Source: Bacteroidales bacterium UBA3844 (GTDB taxonomy: Bacteria > Bacteroidota > Bacteroidia > Bacteroidales > Paludibacteraceae). Taken from it: 47,843 nucleotides of DNA. The position numbers were made by a program, and so were the translations under genes. Location of the stretch: the NCBI GenBank assembly GCA_002392915.1, contig DGHQ01000028.1, forward strand, positions 1 through 47,843, given 5' to 3'. The notes beneath the pieces are model-generated. The model made no database searches and was not told the origin of the DNA. It worked only from the letters and a program-made list of their open reading frames with translations. This document shows positions 25,334 through 34,622 of this stretch, in pieces; positions within the stretch are counted from its first letter, which is position 1; each line of letters begins with the position of its first letter.

Positions 25334-26446
25334 TCATTGTGCGGGAGCCGACTCGGGTGCAGGCTCAGGAGTAGCCATCATCTTCTCGTAGGCCATCTTT
25401 TCCAATTGCCATTTGTCACAATTTTCTGCAAAATACTTGCAATCGCCAAATCTTTTGTCGAGCATCACGACTTCCTTGAAATATTTAGCTGCTTTATCAT
25501 ATTCTTTGCAGAACAGATAGTAAACTCCTATGTTATAGTTTAATCCACAAGCTATCTCTTCATTGATTCTGGCGTTCTTGTCTTTGAGATCAGCATTCTT
25601 CAACTCTTTCTCCCAAACATCAACACATCCTTCTGTGACTGATTTGAACGACTCGATATCCCACTCGTTTATCTTGATCAAAGCAGAACCTTTTTTCAAT
25701 TTCTCCACAGCCTCATTCATTTCAGCATAAGGATCTGCTCCTTTTGTACGCTTCTTTTTCTTGCCATAATAGCATGTCACTTTCTTGGCATACATCATAT
25801 ATGACGCTCCCACCAAATCTTTAAGTGTCTTATTATTGCGTCTAATCAAATTGTCCAGTGTCAAATAAGACGCTGCTCTCTGCACACTATCCACAGCCAA
25901 GTGTTCCACTGACCACCATCCTGAATTAAACTCGCCACTTTCACCAACGAAATTCTCGTAAAGCACCGTGCCGTCTGGCTTGGAAACGGTGATATAGAAG
26001 CTTACATCTCTATACAAGTATGCGCATGCGTATCCTGGTCGTGGATGATGTGGACCTTCTTTCACCTCTTTTGGACGAGTTTTTATAACCACATTACCTA
26101 TTCTTATGATTTGTCTCCTCTTTTTAGGTTCGAAACGCTCAACCTCAATCGGCGATTCCTCATGAAGATTAGTATAATTGAAAATCAAATCCACGTTTGA
26201 CGCGTTCGCTTGTTTGATCATCGAAGGTCCGTCGACACTTGCATTATGGTACACGACATTTCCCGGAATTGCAACGTTACCCTCCTCCAGAAGAGCATAA
26301 GTCTTTGGTCCCAGCGGAAGTCGCAACTGTGGATATGAAGAAGCGTCAAAAAATCCCAAAGATTCTCTGTCGGCACTTTGAGCCGACGCTGAAAGTGTAA
26401 TTGCCGTTGTGGCAACGCACATCAATATTTTATTTATCAGTTTCAT
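25334..26446 (-). CDS. Secreted TPR-like protein, paralogue 2
   Basis: 370 residues from the ATG at 26446, which begins the signal peptide MKLINKILMCVATTAITLSA. A longer frame from 26470 exists but would start inside the promoter box at 26468-26475, so the shorter start is preferred. Same layout as paralogue 1: FFDASSYPQLRLPLGPKTYALL, then FNSGWWSVEH, LKDLVGASYMM, and a C-terminal TPR-like part (LNYNIGVYYLFCKEYDKAAKYF). A tail rich in Pro/Ala/Glu (ATPEPAPESAPAQ) is absent from paralogue 1. Function not recognised. Confidence 0.8.
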   Translation of the reverse strand: MKLINKILMCVATTAITLSASAQSADRESLGFFDASSYPQLRLPLGPKTYALLEEGNVAIPGNVVYHNASVDGPSMIKQANASNVDLIFNYTNLHEESPIEVERFEPKKRRQIIRIGNVVIKTRPKEVKEGPHHPRPGYACAYLYRDVSFYITVSKPDGTVLYENFVGESGEFNSGWWSVEHLAVDSVQRAASYLTLDNLIRRNNKTLKDLVGASYMMYAKKVTCYYGKKKKRTKGADPYAEMNEAVEKLKKGSALIKINEWDIESFKSVTEGCVDVWEKELKNADLKDKNARINEEIACGLNYNIGVYYLFCKEYDKAAKYFKEVVMLDKRFGDCKYFAENCDKWQLEKMAYEKMMATPEPAPESAPAQ

Positions 26447-26467
26447 AACAATCAATTTATTTTTTAG

Positions 26468-26475
26468 CAAAGATA
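26468..26475 (-). promoter_or_regulatory. -7 box for TPR paralogue 2
   Basis: TATCTTTG on the minus strand, 22 nt before the ATG at 26446. It fixes the start of that gene, since the longer frame would begin within it. Confidence 0.65.
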
Positions 26476-26524
26476 TATTTTGCCGACCACAACAGCCATA
26501 GTAGAAATAATAAATAGTGTTAAT

Positions 26525-28096
26525 TTATCTCAAAATGCATTTAACATTCCGGCATCCTATTTTTACAATGTAGATTCCCTCCGCAACATTTATGTAATTC
26601 TGCCCATCCTGCAAAGAAATCCGCTTGACAATATTCCCGTCGACAGAATAAATCTCTGCTTCACCTCTCTCCTCCGTATCTATCACAATTCTTCCGTCTT
26701 CACAATAAACCTCGAATTTATCATTTTCATTGTTTGCCACCGACGTAGGATAACAGTTTTTCTCCTTCAAAACTATGTCGGAAACAGTCACCGTCGCCGC
26801 AGGATTACTTCCAAAATCAAACAGAATCTTCACTCCATCCATATCCTTTGGAGCCACCATCCCAACCAGCACAACATCTTTTTTCTTACCAGCCACAAAA
26901 TCATGATTCTGGAAATCTGCAGATGGAATATAAGCTACGTCATCTTGCCCATCGTATACCTTGAGCAATATCTTACTCAAATCTGCGTCGCTCTCCAACG
27001 AAAAACTCATATCATACTGCATATCCTTCTTTATCCTCACATCCGGGAATAGCAACGAAAATTGAGCCTGCCAGCGCTCGAATGTAGGCGACGGAAGGGT
27101 TATCTCGAATTTCTTCGCATCTCCTGATGTCAATGCAGTCTCCTCCTTCCAGTTTGGAGCAAAATAGCTGCTGATTTCACTTGTCTTCCCATTCAAAAGA
27201 TTACATTCAGAAACGTAGTCAAATGGCTTATTATCAGCACTATTATAAAAACGTGATTCCGGATATGAGTCAGTATCCTGGTAGACGCGAATCCAATCCA
27301 CCTGCATCGTGCGAGATTCTATCGATCCGTCAACGTCGCCTCCAAACTGACCTCCCATGGCCAGATTGAGAATGATATATTGAGCCTGATGAAAACAAGA
27401 GAGTCCATTCTCCGTCGTCGCACCAGACAGATCCATCACATTCACATTATGACGTGAGTTATCTTTCTCGTCTATTATATAAAATTCTGCTTTCTTAGGA
27501 GTCCATTCCACACCATAAACAAAAAAATCCTCATCGAATCCACGACTATATTTTAATGTCTGTCCGTAATCGCAATGCAAATATTCGGCATTCGTCCCAT
27601 TCCAATGCATAGTGGAAACCGTCTCCGCAGGTTTCGACCCTCTCCATTCGCATATATCTATCTCTCCGCAATAAGGCCAACCCTTCTCCTGATTTTCTCC
27701 AAGCATCCAGAATGCTGGCCATACACCATGACCACGCTCAGGCAACTTAATGCGAGCCTCTATCCTGCCATACTTTGTTGAGACGTTACGGCGTGTATGA
27801 ATCTTAGCTGATGTATACTTTATTCTGTCCGAAACATCTTTGTGGGCATCGCTACGCAAAGCGACGATATGGAGTTTGGAGTCGGCGATAAAAATATTTT
27901 CCGAATTAGAGGTATAGAACTCCTGCTCATTGTTGCCCCAGCCATAACTGCCCCAGCCGATATCATGGTTCCAGGCATCAGAATTGAAAGAGTCGAACTC
28001 ATCGCTCCACACAAGTTTGTATTCTGCGTGGGCACAAAGCATAGAAATAAAAAAGCCTACAAAAGCTAAAATGTTTCTCTTAGCGACCATAATCAA
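26525..28096 (-). CDS. GH16-family beta-glucanase (laminarinase-like), secreted
   Basis: 523 residues with a signal peptide (about 1-24, CAHA). The GH16 domain spans about 25-272. The active-site motif GEIDICEW gives nucleophile Glu145, Asp147 and acid/base Glu150 in the ExDxxE form used by laminarinases and other beta-1,3(-1,4)-glucanases. A beta-sandwich of carbohydrate-binding type (about 300-440) follows, and the last 75 residues (EIYSVDGNIVKRI, VAEGIYIVKI) resemble a T9SS sorting domain. Substrate is most likely a beta-1,3-glucan, but this is a family-level inference. A promoter overlaps the end of the LtaS-like gene, so it can be expressed alone; ATG at 28090 is an equal alternative. 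Confidence 0.9.
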   Translation of the reverse strand: MIMVAKRNILAFVGFFISMLCAHAEYKLVWSDEFDSFNSDAWNHDIGWGSYGWGNNEQEFYTSNSENIFIADSKLHIVALRSDAHKDVSDRIKYTSAKIHTRRNVSTKYGRIEARIKLPERGHGVWPAFWMLGENQEKGWPYCGEIDICEWRGSKPAETVSTMHWNGTNAEYLHCDYGQTLKYSRGFDEDFFVYGVEWTPKKAEFYIIDEKDNSRHNVNVMDLSGATTENGLSCFHQAQYIILNLAMGGQFGGDVDGSIESRTMQVDWIRVYQDTDSYPESRFYNSADNKPFDYVSECNLLNGKTSEISSYFAPNWKEETALTSGDAKKFEITLPSPTFERWQAQFSLLFPDVRIKKDMQYDMSFSLESDADLSKILLKVYDGQDDVAYIPSADFQNHDFVAGKKKDVVLVGMVAPKDMDGVKILFDFGSNPAATVTVSDIVLKEKNCYPTSVANNENDKFEVYCEDGRIVIDTEERGEAEIYSVDGNIVKRISLQDGQNYINVAEGIYIVKIGCRNVKCILR

Positions 28097-28115
28097 ATAT
28101 GCGACTCGTTCGGAC

Positions 28116-28148
28116 CAAATTTATTGTTGATTAATAAGACGTTGCAAA
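28116..28148 (-). promoter_or_regulatory. Promoter of the GH16 gene, inside the end of the upstream gene
   Basis: TTTG (28148-28145), 21 nt, then TAAATTTG (28123-28116) on the minus strand. It overlaps the last codons of the LtaS-like gene and leaves a leader of 10-20 nt. Confidence 0.7.
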
Positions 28149-30026
28149 CTTACATCCGTACTGAAGGTTTGCCTTCATATACCTTTCAAACGCAGCGTCT
28201 TTACTGCCAACATTTTTAAATCCTTCTGGTGTTTCAATCCAAATTTCTGAATATTTCGACTCAGGAGAATAGAAGTAAAGTTTATCCTTTGTTTTCAAGG
28301 CATATTTTTCTCCATAACCGAAAAATACAGTATCTCTCTTTGAACGAGCAAGGTCGATTCCATAACCACGATAATCCTTATAGTCAACGCCTGTCAGGGC
28401 AAGCATTGTAGGCAGCACATCATATTGTACACCTAGCGTAGAATCAACTCTTGGCTGAATTTCAGGATGATTGATAATAAGAGGAATATGATTACTTGCC
28501 AACATATTTGACACATAGTGTCTACCGTGGTCAGCGACAAACACAAACAAAGCATTTTTACCCCACTCCGTGTTTCTCACCAAATTATAGAACATTTTTA
28601 ACTGAGCATCAGCATAATACACCGCTGCCTCTTCATCACTAAACCCTTTCTTATGATATTCATCCGGGATATTGTATGGAGGATGGTTTGAACAACCATA
28701 TACCACACTTAATGTCTTATCCACACCAGAAGCGATCAAAGAGTCTGTTTTGCGAAAAGCAAACTTAAACAAATAATCATCTGGAGCTCCCCAACTTAAC
28801 GATTGATACTTAGCAGGATAATCGTCCAAACAATACTGGTATTCGAATGGATTCGCAGTAAAAAATCCGAAAACATTATCGAATGTTGGAGCATGAGGGA
28901 CAAAGAATTGCGTAGTATAACCTTCATGACGATACGCTGTTGAAATTACCGTTCTTTTTCTTGGAGCTTTCTCCATCGAATGAAAATGGGCAAATGTAGG
29001 TGCAGAACTAAATGTGGCGCACATACCTTTCTGTGTTATCACTCCTGCACTATAGAAATTGCAATAAGACAATGACTTTGCATAAATAGAATCAAGGAAC
29101 GGGGTAATCACCTTTGGATAACCAAACGTCTTCATAACCTTCGCACTCATTCCCTCCATAAGGACAAGAATGACATGATTTTTTTGTTTGATACTATTAG
29201 CATCTGCTTCATGAGGATAATTCTGATATCTCAACGCAATTTTCTCAGCCTTATTGTTCGACATATACTTAAATTTACCCTTCTTTGTCTGAGCCTGTGA
29301 CTTCTCTACAAAGAAAAAGTCGTTCATTGCAGACAAATTGAGCAACATCTGGTCGCTATACTCAGCAAAAGATGTGTTTAGAGGATTTCCAATAAACTTT
29401 TGGAACTTTTTGATATGCTTCTCCTTTGGTTTACTGCGACCTCTAATACCGATTGCCATAAGCAAAGCAAGCACAATAAAAATAATAATGCTGAAAAGAC
29501 GCGTTTGCTCGCCATCCTTTACAAATTTCTTAAACAACAACCACAATAGGTAGACAAAGCCAACACAAAAAACAGTTGAAAGAATAAACGCTACTATGTA
29601 AGTGCCGGAAGTCATCATTCCCAAGACCTCCGTACCTTGACCAAGTGCCTTGACAGCCTCGAAATTTATGTTGGCAAGCTGATACTTCACATAAACTATA
29701 TTCGCACAACATATTGCGAACTCAACAAAATAAAATACCGCTGTTATCCAAAATCCAACCTTAGACACTATTTTGTTCTCCTTTCCAATGATACTCTGAA
29801 TTCCTAAAACAAGAGTAACAGGGACAAGTGCCAAAAGTGAACAATGATTATCATAAACGACGCCACGACCAAAGCACTTCAAATATTCAAGGAATGGTGT
29901 GTTATCTTTCAAGGAAACTGAACTATAAGCAATTTGTACGCCGCGTACAATAGCAAATGCCAAAAGTGCTGACAAATGTGCCAACAAAACGAACTGCCAA
30001 TAATTTATTGTTTTCTGTTTTTTCAT
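28131..30026 (-). CDS. LTA synthase family membrane phosphotransferase/sulfatase
   Basis: From ATG 30026 the protein has 631 residues: five membrane segments (about 11-31, 60-80, 92-114, 142-166, 178-195) and an extracytoplasmic sulfatase-fold domain. Metal and catalytic positions: Glu291 (VLMEGMSA), Thr331 (VITQKG) as likely nucleophile, SNHPPY (446-451) and ADHGRH (Asp499, His500). In Bacteroidetes, which lack lipoteichoic acid, such enzymes move phosphoglycerol or phosphoethanolamine onto surface glycans or lipids; which one is unknown here. The frame is open to 30107 but a TACTTTTG box lies at 30047-30054, so 30026 is the true start. Confidence 0.87.
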   Translation of the reverse strand: MKKQKTINYWQFVLLAHLSALLAFAIVRGVQIAYSSVSLKDNTPFLEYLKCFGRGVVYDNHCSLLALVPVTLVLGIQSIIGKENKIVSKVGFWITAVFYFVEFAICCANIVYVKYQLANINFEAVKALGQGTEVLGMMTSGTYIVAFILSTVFCVGFVYLLWLLFKKFVKDGEQTRLFSIIIFIVLALLMAIGIRGRSKPKEKHIKKFQKFIGNPLNTSFAEYSDQMLLNLSAMNDFFFVEKSQAQTKKGKFKYMSNNKAEKIALRYQNYPHEADANSIKQKNHVILVLMEGMSAKVMKTFGYPKVITPFLDSIYAKSLSYCNFYSAGVITQKGMCATFSSAPTFAHFHSMEKAPRKRTVISTAYRHEGYTTQFFVPHAPTFDNVFGFFTANPFEYQYCLDDYPAKYQSLSWGAPDDYLFKFAFRKTDSLIASGVDKTLSVVYGCSNHPPYNIPDEYHKKGFSDEEAAVYYADAQLKMFYNLVRNTEWGKNALFVFVADHGRHYVSNMLASNHIPLIINHPEIQPRVDSTLGVQYDVLPTMLALTGVDYKDYRGYGIDLARSKRDTVFFGYGEKYALKTKDKLYFYSPESKYSEIWIETPEGFKNVGSKDAAFERYMKANLQYGCKFATSY

Positions 30027-30046
30027 TAGAAGTATTTTTATTAGTA

Positions 30047-30078
30047 CAAAAGTAATCATTTTTATCAACCACGACAAC
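30047..30078 (-). promoter_or_regulatory. Promoter of the LtaS-like gene
   Basis: GTTG (30078-30075), 20 nt, then TACTTTTG (30054-30047) on the minus strand, 21 nt before the ATG at 30026. Confidence 0.65.
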
Positions 30079-30159
30079 TTAAGCTCACAAATTGGAACAT
30101 GAAGCATACAAATCCATATTTTTTTCGCATATTTGCTGAAACTAAAAAAATTGATATCT

Positions 30160-33120
30160 ATGAGATTTTTTCTAAATACGTTAGCTATTTTTCTGTTTGC
30201 GTTTCACATGCATGCGACTGAAAATGCTATTGAGACAGCACAGGAACTAGCAAAAAAATATTGCCATAACCCATCACTAAAGAAGACAGGAATAAAACAA
30301 TGCTCTTCTCTTCGTTCTTCATCAGAGGATGAGTCATCATACTTCATTTTCTCTGATGATTCAACAAATACGTTTTGTATTGTATCCGCAGATACAAAAA
30401 GAATACTTGGTTATGGCGACAACTACTCCGATGATTTACCTCTTCAGCTTCAAGAGATACTGGATATGTACGCTACGTCACCTCAACATTTTCCTGAATT
30501 AAGGAGCTCCAACACAAGAGAAAACATTCCAGCATTCATGGATGTTGTATTTGGAACACGTTCTCCATACAATAAATTTATCCCTGAACGTAACGGATCT
30601 GGTCCTCCGGTTGGCTGCGTGCCTGTGACATTGGCTCAAATTGCCAAATACTACGAACATCCATCAAATCTGAAGAATGACATTCCTGGTTATTCTCACT
30701 ATTCCACAACGTCTTATGATACTATTTTCCCGATAGAAGGTCAAAAGGCTGAGGGGCGCACTTACGATTGGAACCTTATCTTAAACCATTATGAAAAGGA
30801 CACAACTGAAGAATTGAACAACGAGGTCGCAAAACTGATGTGGGACTGTGCAAGAAGCGTGGAGACGACATTCGCACAAAGCGGAAGTGCCGCTCTCACT
30901 GACATGTTTTTTTACTCCCTGATTCACTATTTCGGATACAACAGTGATTCTCTGAAAAAAATATCAAGAAGCACCTACTATCGTGAAGAATGGCTCGACA
31001 TAATACATGAAGAGCTGAGCAAAAAACGTCCTATTTATATGTCTGGCACATCATATAACCATGGAGGACACGCCTTTATCTGTGACGGGTATGTTGACGG
31101 GTATCTACATATCAACTGGGGATGGAACGGCTCATGCGACGGCTACTTCGACGTCGACATATTGGACTACAAACATAATAAAGATAAAGATCAGACATCC
31201 CCAGACATCGGATATTCTTTCTTTGAAACTATTATAATAGGTATCGTGCCTGGCGAAGGAAAAACGGAATATAAAAAACCACAATCCTCTAATTCCATTG
31301 TAAAAACAAAACAGGAAAACTTAACCGTCGACACAAAATACAGAGCCACTGACGAAGGATTCATAATGTATAACTATATTGAATCCTACATTCAAAATAT
31401 AAGTGAAGACAGAAATTTTGCACTCGGTTATTTCAACAAAAATGGCAAAATCTCTTTTATCGCAAATGGAGAATCCGATTTCTTCTATTCTGACATATTG
31501 ATTATTAACACAAAAAAAGAGTTTGACAAATCATATCTCGGCAATGAAATAAAATTGTTAGTGTTGGAATCAGACAGTAGCGATATAGAGACGCTTATTC
31601 AAGACACCATCTACGAATGGTGGCATCCTTCTGATTTGTTTGATACCATCACAATCACAATTCCTGATACAATTGTGAACGACAATGAAATATTTGATCC
31701 TAAAAAGGTAACTTTTATCGGTGAATATGCCGACTCTTCCATCGTATTGAATATTGAATTTCAAGCAGATAAACCAGAAGGAAGCATGGAATTCTTTGCT
31801 TTAGCCATTGCCGTGGATGGAGACACATTAATGTCTGAAACCACAAAGGAAGCATACACTACAAAAAGTGAAGAGCCAACATGTCTCAAAAGGACTCTTA
31901 AAAATCTTGATCCGAACCATGAAATGACCCTGCTCGTGTTGCAAACAGACAACGTTCCTAATGGCAAGCCAAATAAAAAAGGATGGAGTGTCTGCAAGAA
32001 TTTCAAACCAATATCTTTCAAATTGTCAGATTGTAAAATCTTCTCAAATGAACTGGTTGTAGACACTATTGTGCATACAACAAAAGGCACAAAACAAAGT
32101 TTTGAAATCACATTCTCTAATCCAACTCCATATGAGTTCTATAATGATGTATATTTCCTTCTCAACAATGAAGGAGGAACCGGCATCATGATCGATATTC
32201 CTGCAGGAGGAACAGTAAAAAGAACTATAGAACGAGATATGCCTGTATTCACAAGGTATATTAATGGACTGTTCAGTATATACAACAATTTTGATGCAGC
32301 CGCAGAAATGATTTTCACAAAAGATACTTTCAGCCACGTGTTATATGGACTTAACGGTGGAGATGAAACAACTCTCTCTCTCCAAATGCTCAATGGCACA
32401 AAGAAGAAATACACTAAAACATTCTTTTTGATGAGCGACACTGATACTATTGCCAGCCAGACTGTAACTGTTGATCCATTGACCATCGCCCAATTCAACC
32501 ATTCACTTCCAGTAATTGCGAGCGACACTAACTACATTCCTTTAGACTATATTCCATATGCCTTCTTCGACAATGAGAACAACTTATTAGGATATGTATC
32601 TCCATTGGATTACTACGGCAATGTCTATCAATTCTTTGAGAATGGAGACAAATATATTTCCATTAAATTGATACCTGTTATTGACTCTATCTTGCCACCA
32701 CTGATCCTCGGTGTCACGTCTTCTCTGGAAGACACCACAAAATACAAAATGATGAAGTATACCCCTAGGCCTGATGATTCGGATATTTACATTGAATTCA
32801 AGCTAAACGATCTTTTCCCGAATGAAAAACCTAAATATATAGGTCTTTGCAAAGAAGACGGCTCTTTCTATGCATATATGGAATTGTTGTGGGAAGACAG
32901 TAATTCTTCGTCTAATATTCCTTCAAACGACATTTCTATCATTGCTGTCGACGGTGGTATATGGATATATTCAGACGTAGATATCCCTTCTTTGCCAATC
33001 TACAACGTCAATGGCAGCCTGATTCAAACTGTGGAGTTGAAACAAAATTCATCATTGTTTGTGCCTCTACCAAAAGGCATCTATATCGCAGGCAACAAAA
33101 AGATTTTGATTACATCATAA
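30160..33120 (+). CDS. C10-family (streptopain-like) secreted cysteine protease
   Basis: 986 residues starting at the ATG at 30160, which opens the signal peptide MRFFLNTLAIFLFAFHMHA; the frame from 30133 adds nine codons that lie at the likely start of transcription. A propeptide region (about 20-125) precedes the peptidase: GPPVGCVPVTLAQIAKYY gives Cys153, GGHAFICDGY gives His304, and HINWGWNG is the conserved Trp stretch. The large remainder (about 380-920) consists of beta-sandwich repeats, and the end (IPSLPIYNVNGSLIQTV, LPKGIYIA) resembles a T9SS sorting domain. Related enzymes (SpeB, interpain, Bfp) degrade host proteins; targets here are unknown. Confidence 0.92.
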   Translation: MRFFLNTLAIFLFAFHMHATENAIETAQELAKKYCHNPSLKKTGIKQCSSLRSSSEDESSYFIFSDDSTNTFCIVSADTKRILGYGDNYSDDLPLQLQEILDMYATSPQHFPELRSSNTRENIPAFMDVVFGTRSPYNKFIPERNGSGPPVGCVPVTLAQIAKYYEHPSNLKNDIPGYSHYSTTSYDTIFPIEGQKAEGRTYDWNLILNHYEKDTTEELNNEVAKLMWDCARSVETTFAQSGSAALTDMFFYSLIHYFGYNSDSLKKISRSTYYREEWLDIIHEELSKKRPIYMSGTSYNHGGHAFICDGYVDGYLHINWGWNGSCDGYFDVDILDYKHNKDKDQTSPDIGYSFFETIIIGIVPGEGKTEYKKPQSSNSIVKTKQENLTVDTKYRATDEGFIMYNYIESYIQNISEDRNFALGYFNKNGKISFIANGESDFFYSDILIINTKKEFDKSYLGNEIKLLVLESDSSDIETLIQDTIYEWWHPSDLFDTITITIPDTIVNDNEIFDPKKVTFIGEYADSSIVLNIEFQADKPEGSMEFFALAIAVDGDTLMSETTKEAYTTKSEEPTCLKRTLKNLDPNHEMTLLVLQTDNVPNGKPNKKGWSVCKNFKPISFKLSDCKIFSNELVVDTIVHTTKGTKQSFEITFSNPTPYEFYNDVYFLLNNEGGTGIMIDIPAGGTVKRTIERDMPVFTRYINGLFSIYNNFDAAAEMIFTKDTFSHVLYGLNGGDETTLSLQMLNGTKKKYTKTFFLMSDTDTIASQTVTVDPLTIAQFNHSLPVIASDTNYIPLDYIPYAFFDNENNLLGYVSPLDYYGNVYQFFENGDKYISIKLIPVIDSILPPLILGVTSSLEDTTKYKMMKYTPRPDDSDIYIEFKLNDLFPNEKPKYIGLCKEDGSFYAYMELLWEDSNSSSNIPSNDISIIAVDGGIWIYSDVDIPSLPIYNVNGSLIQTVELKQNSSLFVPLPKGIYIAGNKKILITS

Positions 33121-33140
33121 ATCCACATCATTATTGCTGT

Positions 33141-33155
33141 TGTAGAGACGCACGG
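33141..33155. repeat. Half copy of the AGAGACG palindrome
   Basis: TGTAGAGACGCACGG matches one arm of the full palindrome at 33168-33193, with the other arm missing. It lies 20 nt after the C10 protease stop. Confidence 0.7.
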
Positions 33156-33159
33156 TTAA

Positions 33160-33193
33160 AAAACAAATAGAGACGCACGACCGTGCGTCTCTA
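33160..33193 (-). terminator. Terminator of the tadA transcript, AGAGACG palindrome
   Basis: TAGAGACGCACG and CGTGCGTCTCTA form a 12-bp stem with a 2-nt loop (33168-33193). On the minus strand it is followed by TTTGTTTTTT. It begins 10 nt after the tadA stop at 33203. Confidence 0.8.
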
Positions 33194-33202
33194 CGTGTTT
33201 GT

Positions 33203-33640
33203 CTATCTTTTCTTTTTGAAAAAATCAGTCATTAATGTTGTGCATTCATTTTCAAGGACACCTGAGGTGACGGTGGTTTTGGGATGCATGGCATTCAGGG
33301 CATACTTTTGAAATCCTCGTTTTTCATCCTTACTGCCATACACAACTCTAGAAATCTGGCTCCATCCCAACGCTCCAGCACACATCACACACGGCTCAAC
33401 AGTGACATACAGCGTACAATCAGTCAAATATTTGCCACCAAGATAGTCGGCTGCCATGGTTATGGCCTGCATCTCCGCATGGGCTGTGACATCATGCAAC
33501 GTCTCCGTCAGATTATGGGCGGAGGCAATCACCCTATCTGCACACACTACCACAGCTCCAATAGGAACCTCGCCTTCAGACATTGCCTTTTTTGCCTCCT
33601 TCAAGGCTATCCGCATGAATTTTTCATCGTTGTCTGCCAT
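33203..33640 (-). CDS. tadA: tRNA-specific adenosine deaminase
   Basis: 145 residues with the zinc deaminase motifs HAEMQAI (His54, Glu56) and PCVMC (Cys84, Cys87). VPIGAVVV, LYVTVEPCVMCAGAL and RVVYGSKDEKRG are hallmarks of TadA, which converts A34 to inosine in tRNA-Arg(ACG). Length is normal. It starts 6 nt after the stop of the ribbon-helix-helix gene, so both share one transcript. Confidence 0.93.
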   Translation of the reverse strand: MADNDEKFMRIALKEAKKAMSEGEVPIGAVVVCADRVIASAHNLTETLHDVTAHAEMQAITMAADYLGGKYLTDCTLYVTVEPCVMCAGALGWSQISRVVYGSKDEKRGFQKYALNAMHPKTTVTSGVLENECTTLMTDFFKKKR

Positions 33641-33646
33641 AGGGAA

Positions 33647-33844
33647 TCAATCAAAAAGAGTGGGAGACTCGGCATACTGCTTCGCCATTATCTCCGAAAA
33701 AACAATGCGTCTAACAAAATCCGATTTCTGAATCTTATGTTTACGGCAATAATTGGAAAGAGCTTCATACTCCTTCTCATTCAAAGAGACGACTACTCGT
33801 CGGTCACGTATTAAACTTTTATGTTTTGATATTGCCATACTCAC
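33647..33844 (-). CDS. Small ribbon-helix-helix-like protein
   Basis: 65 residues. RRVVVSLNEKEYEALSNYCR followed by QKSDFVRRIVFSEIM has the strand-helix-helix order of MetJ/Arc DNA-binding proteins. A second ATG at 33838 would give 63 residues; both lie downstream of the promoter box. It precedes tadA by 6 nt and is divergent from the AlbA_2 gene, so control of that shared promoter region is a reasonable guess, not shown. Confidence 0.7.
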   Translation of the reverse strand: MSMAISKHKSLIRDRRVVVSLNEKEYEALSNYCRKHKIQKSDFVRRIVFSEIMAKQYAESPTLFD

Positions 33845-33865
33845 CGTTTATTGGTCGTAGATATA

Positions 33866-33873
33866 CAAAATTA
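33866..33873 (-). promoter_or_regulatory. -7 box for the RHH-tadA transcript
   Basis: TAATTTTG on the minus strand, 22 nt before the ATG at 33844. Confidence 0.6.
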
Positions 33874-33905
33874 TGAATTAAAATGTAAAAATCATCCGTT
33901 TTGGC

Positions 33906-33913
33906 TAATTTTG
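33906..33913 (+). promoter_or_regulatory. -7 box for the AlbA_2 regulator gene
   Basis: TAATTTTG, 23 nt before the ATG at 33936. It is the same octamer as the divergent box at 33866, and the two are 32 bp apart, so the -33 regions overlap. Confidence 0.6.
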
Positions 33914-33935
33914 TACTGCTTAATGAAAATATTCG

Positions 33936-34571
33936 ATGAAAACGCTAGATTCCGCAGACTATATACATTCGTTGATTGAAGAGGGTGAGCATGTCTGCCA
34001 AGACTTCAAATTTGAGATCTCGGACGCAAGAAAAATAGCAAAAAGTTTCTCCGCTTTCGCCAACACAAATGGCGGACGCCTTCTTATCGGAGTGAAAGAC
34101 AACGGCAAAATATCCGGCGTCAGCTCTGAAGAGGAAGCGTATATGGCGGAAGCCGCCGCCAACGTCTACTGCTCCCCTCATCCCGATTTTGAAATAATTC
34201 CCCATAAAGTAGACGGGAAGACGGTGCTAGAAGTGATTATCCCAGAGTCGACCACCAAACCTATATTCGCCATCGACGAGGAAAACCGCAAATGGGCATA
34301 CGTGAGAATCGCAGATGAAAACATCCAAGCCACTGCCATCCACCTTGAAATGTGGCAGCAGGGAGGAATGCAATATGGTGTGACCATTGAGTTTACCGAC
34401 ACTGAAAAGAATCTCCTTAAAAGCATCGAAACAGGTTGCTTCTCAATCAATAAATTTGCCAAAACATATGGTTTGGACAGACGTGATGTACAAAAGCTAA
34501 TAGCCAAACTCGTTAGATTCGGAGTGTTGGACTACACTTTCGTCGACAGAAAATTCAAATTGTCTTTGTAG
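33936..34571 (+). CDS. AlbA_2 (Schlafen-type) domain protein with winged helix
   Basis: 211 residues. The first 120 form an AlbA_2 domain: EGEHVCQDFKFEISDARKIA, FANTNGGRLLIGVKDNG and a conserved strand KWAYVRIADEN. The C-terminal 65 residues (TDTEKNLLKSIETGCFSINK and DRRDVQKLIAKLVRFGVL) form a winged helix. Such proteins are common putative DNA- or nucleotide-binding regulators; the ligand is unknown. It is divergently arranged with the RHH-tadA transcript. Confidence 0.85.
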   Translation: MKTLDSADYIHSLIEEGEHVCQDFKFEISDARKIAKSFSAFANTNGGRLLIGVKDNGKISGVSSEEEAYMAEAAANVYCSPHPDFEIIPHKVDGKTVLEVIIPESTTKPIFAIDEENRKWAYVRIADENIQATAIHLEMWQQGGMQYGVTIEFTDTEKNLLKSIETGCFSINKFAKTYGLDRRDVQKLIAKLVRFGVLDYTFVDRKFKLSL

Positions 34572-34609
34572 TTTTATTCCAAAGTATCGGGAAAATCGGA
34601 AAATTATGC

Positions 34610-34617
34610 TATATTTG
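34610..34617 (+). promoter_or_regulatory. -7 box for the glycosyltransferase gene
   Basis: TATATTTG matches TAnnTTTG. Initiation near 34623 would start the transcript exactly at the base of an inverted repeat that spans the leader (34623-34678). Confidence 0.65.
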
Positions 34618-34622
34618 CGTCT

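Noticed and set aside
27842..28069. Open frame within the GH16 gene, opposite strand
   Set aside because: It lies wholly opposite the signal peptide and catalytic start of GH16, with no start signals.
30026..30107. N-terminal extension of the LtaS-like protein
   Set aside because: It would lie over the promoter (30047-30078), so the start at 30026 is preferred.
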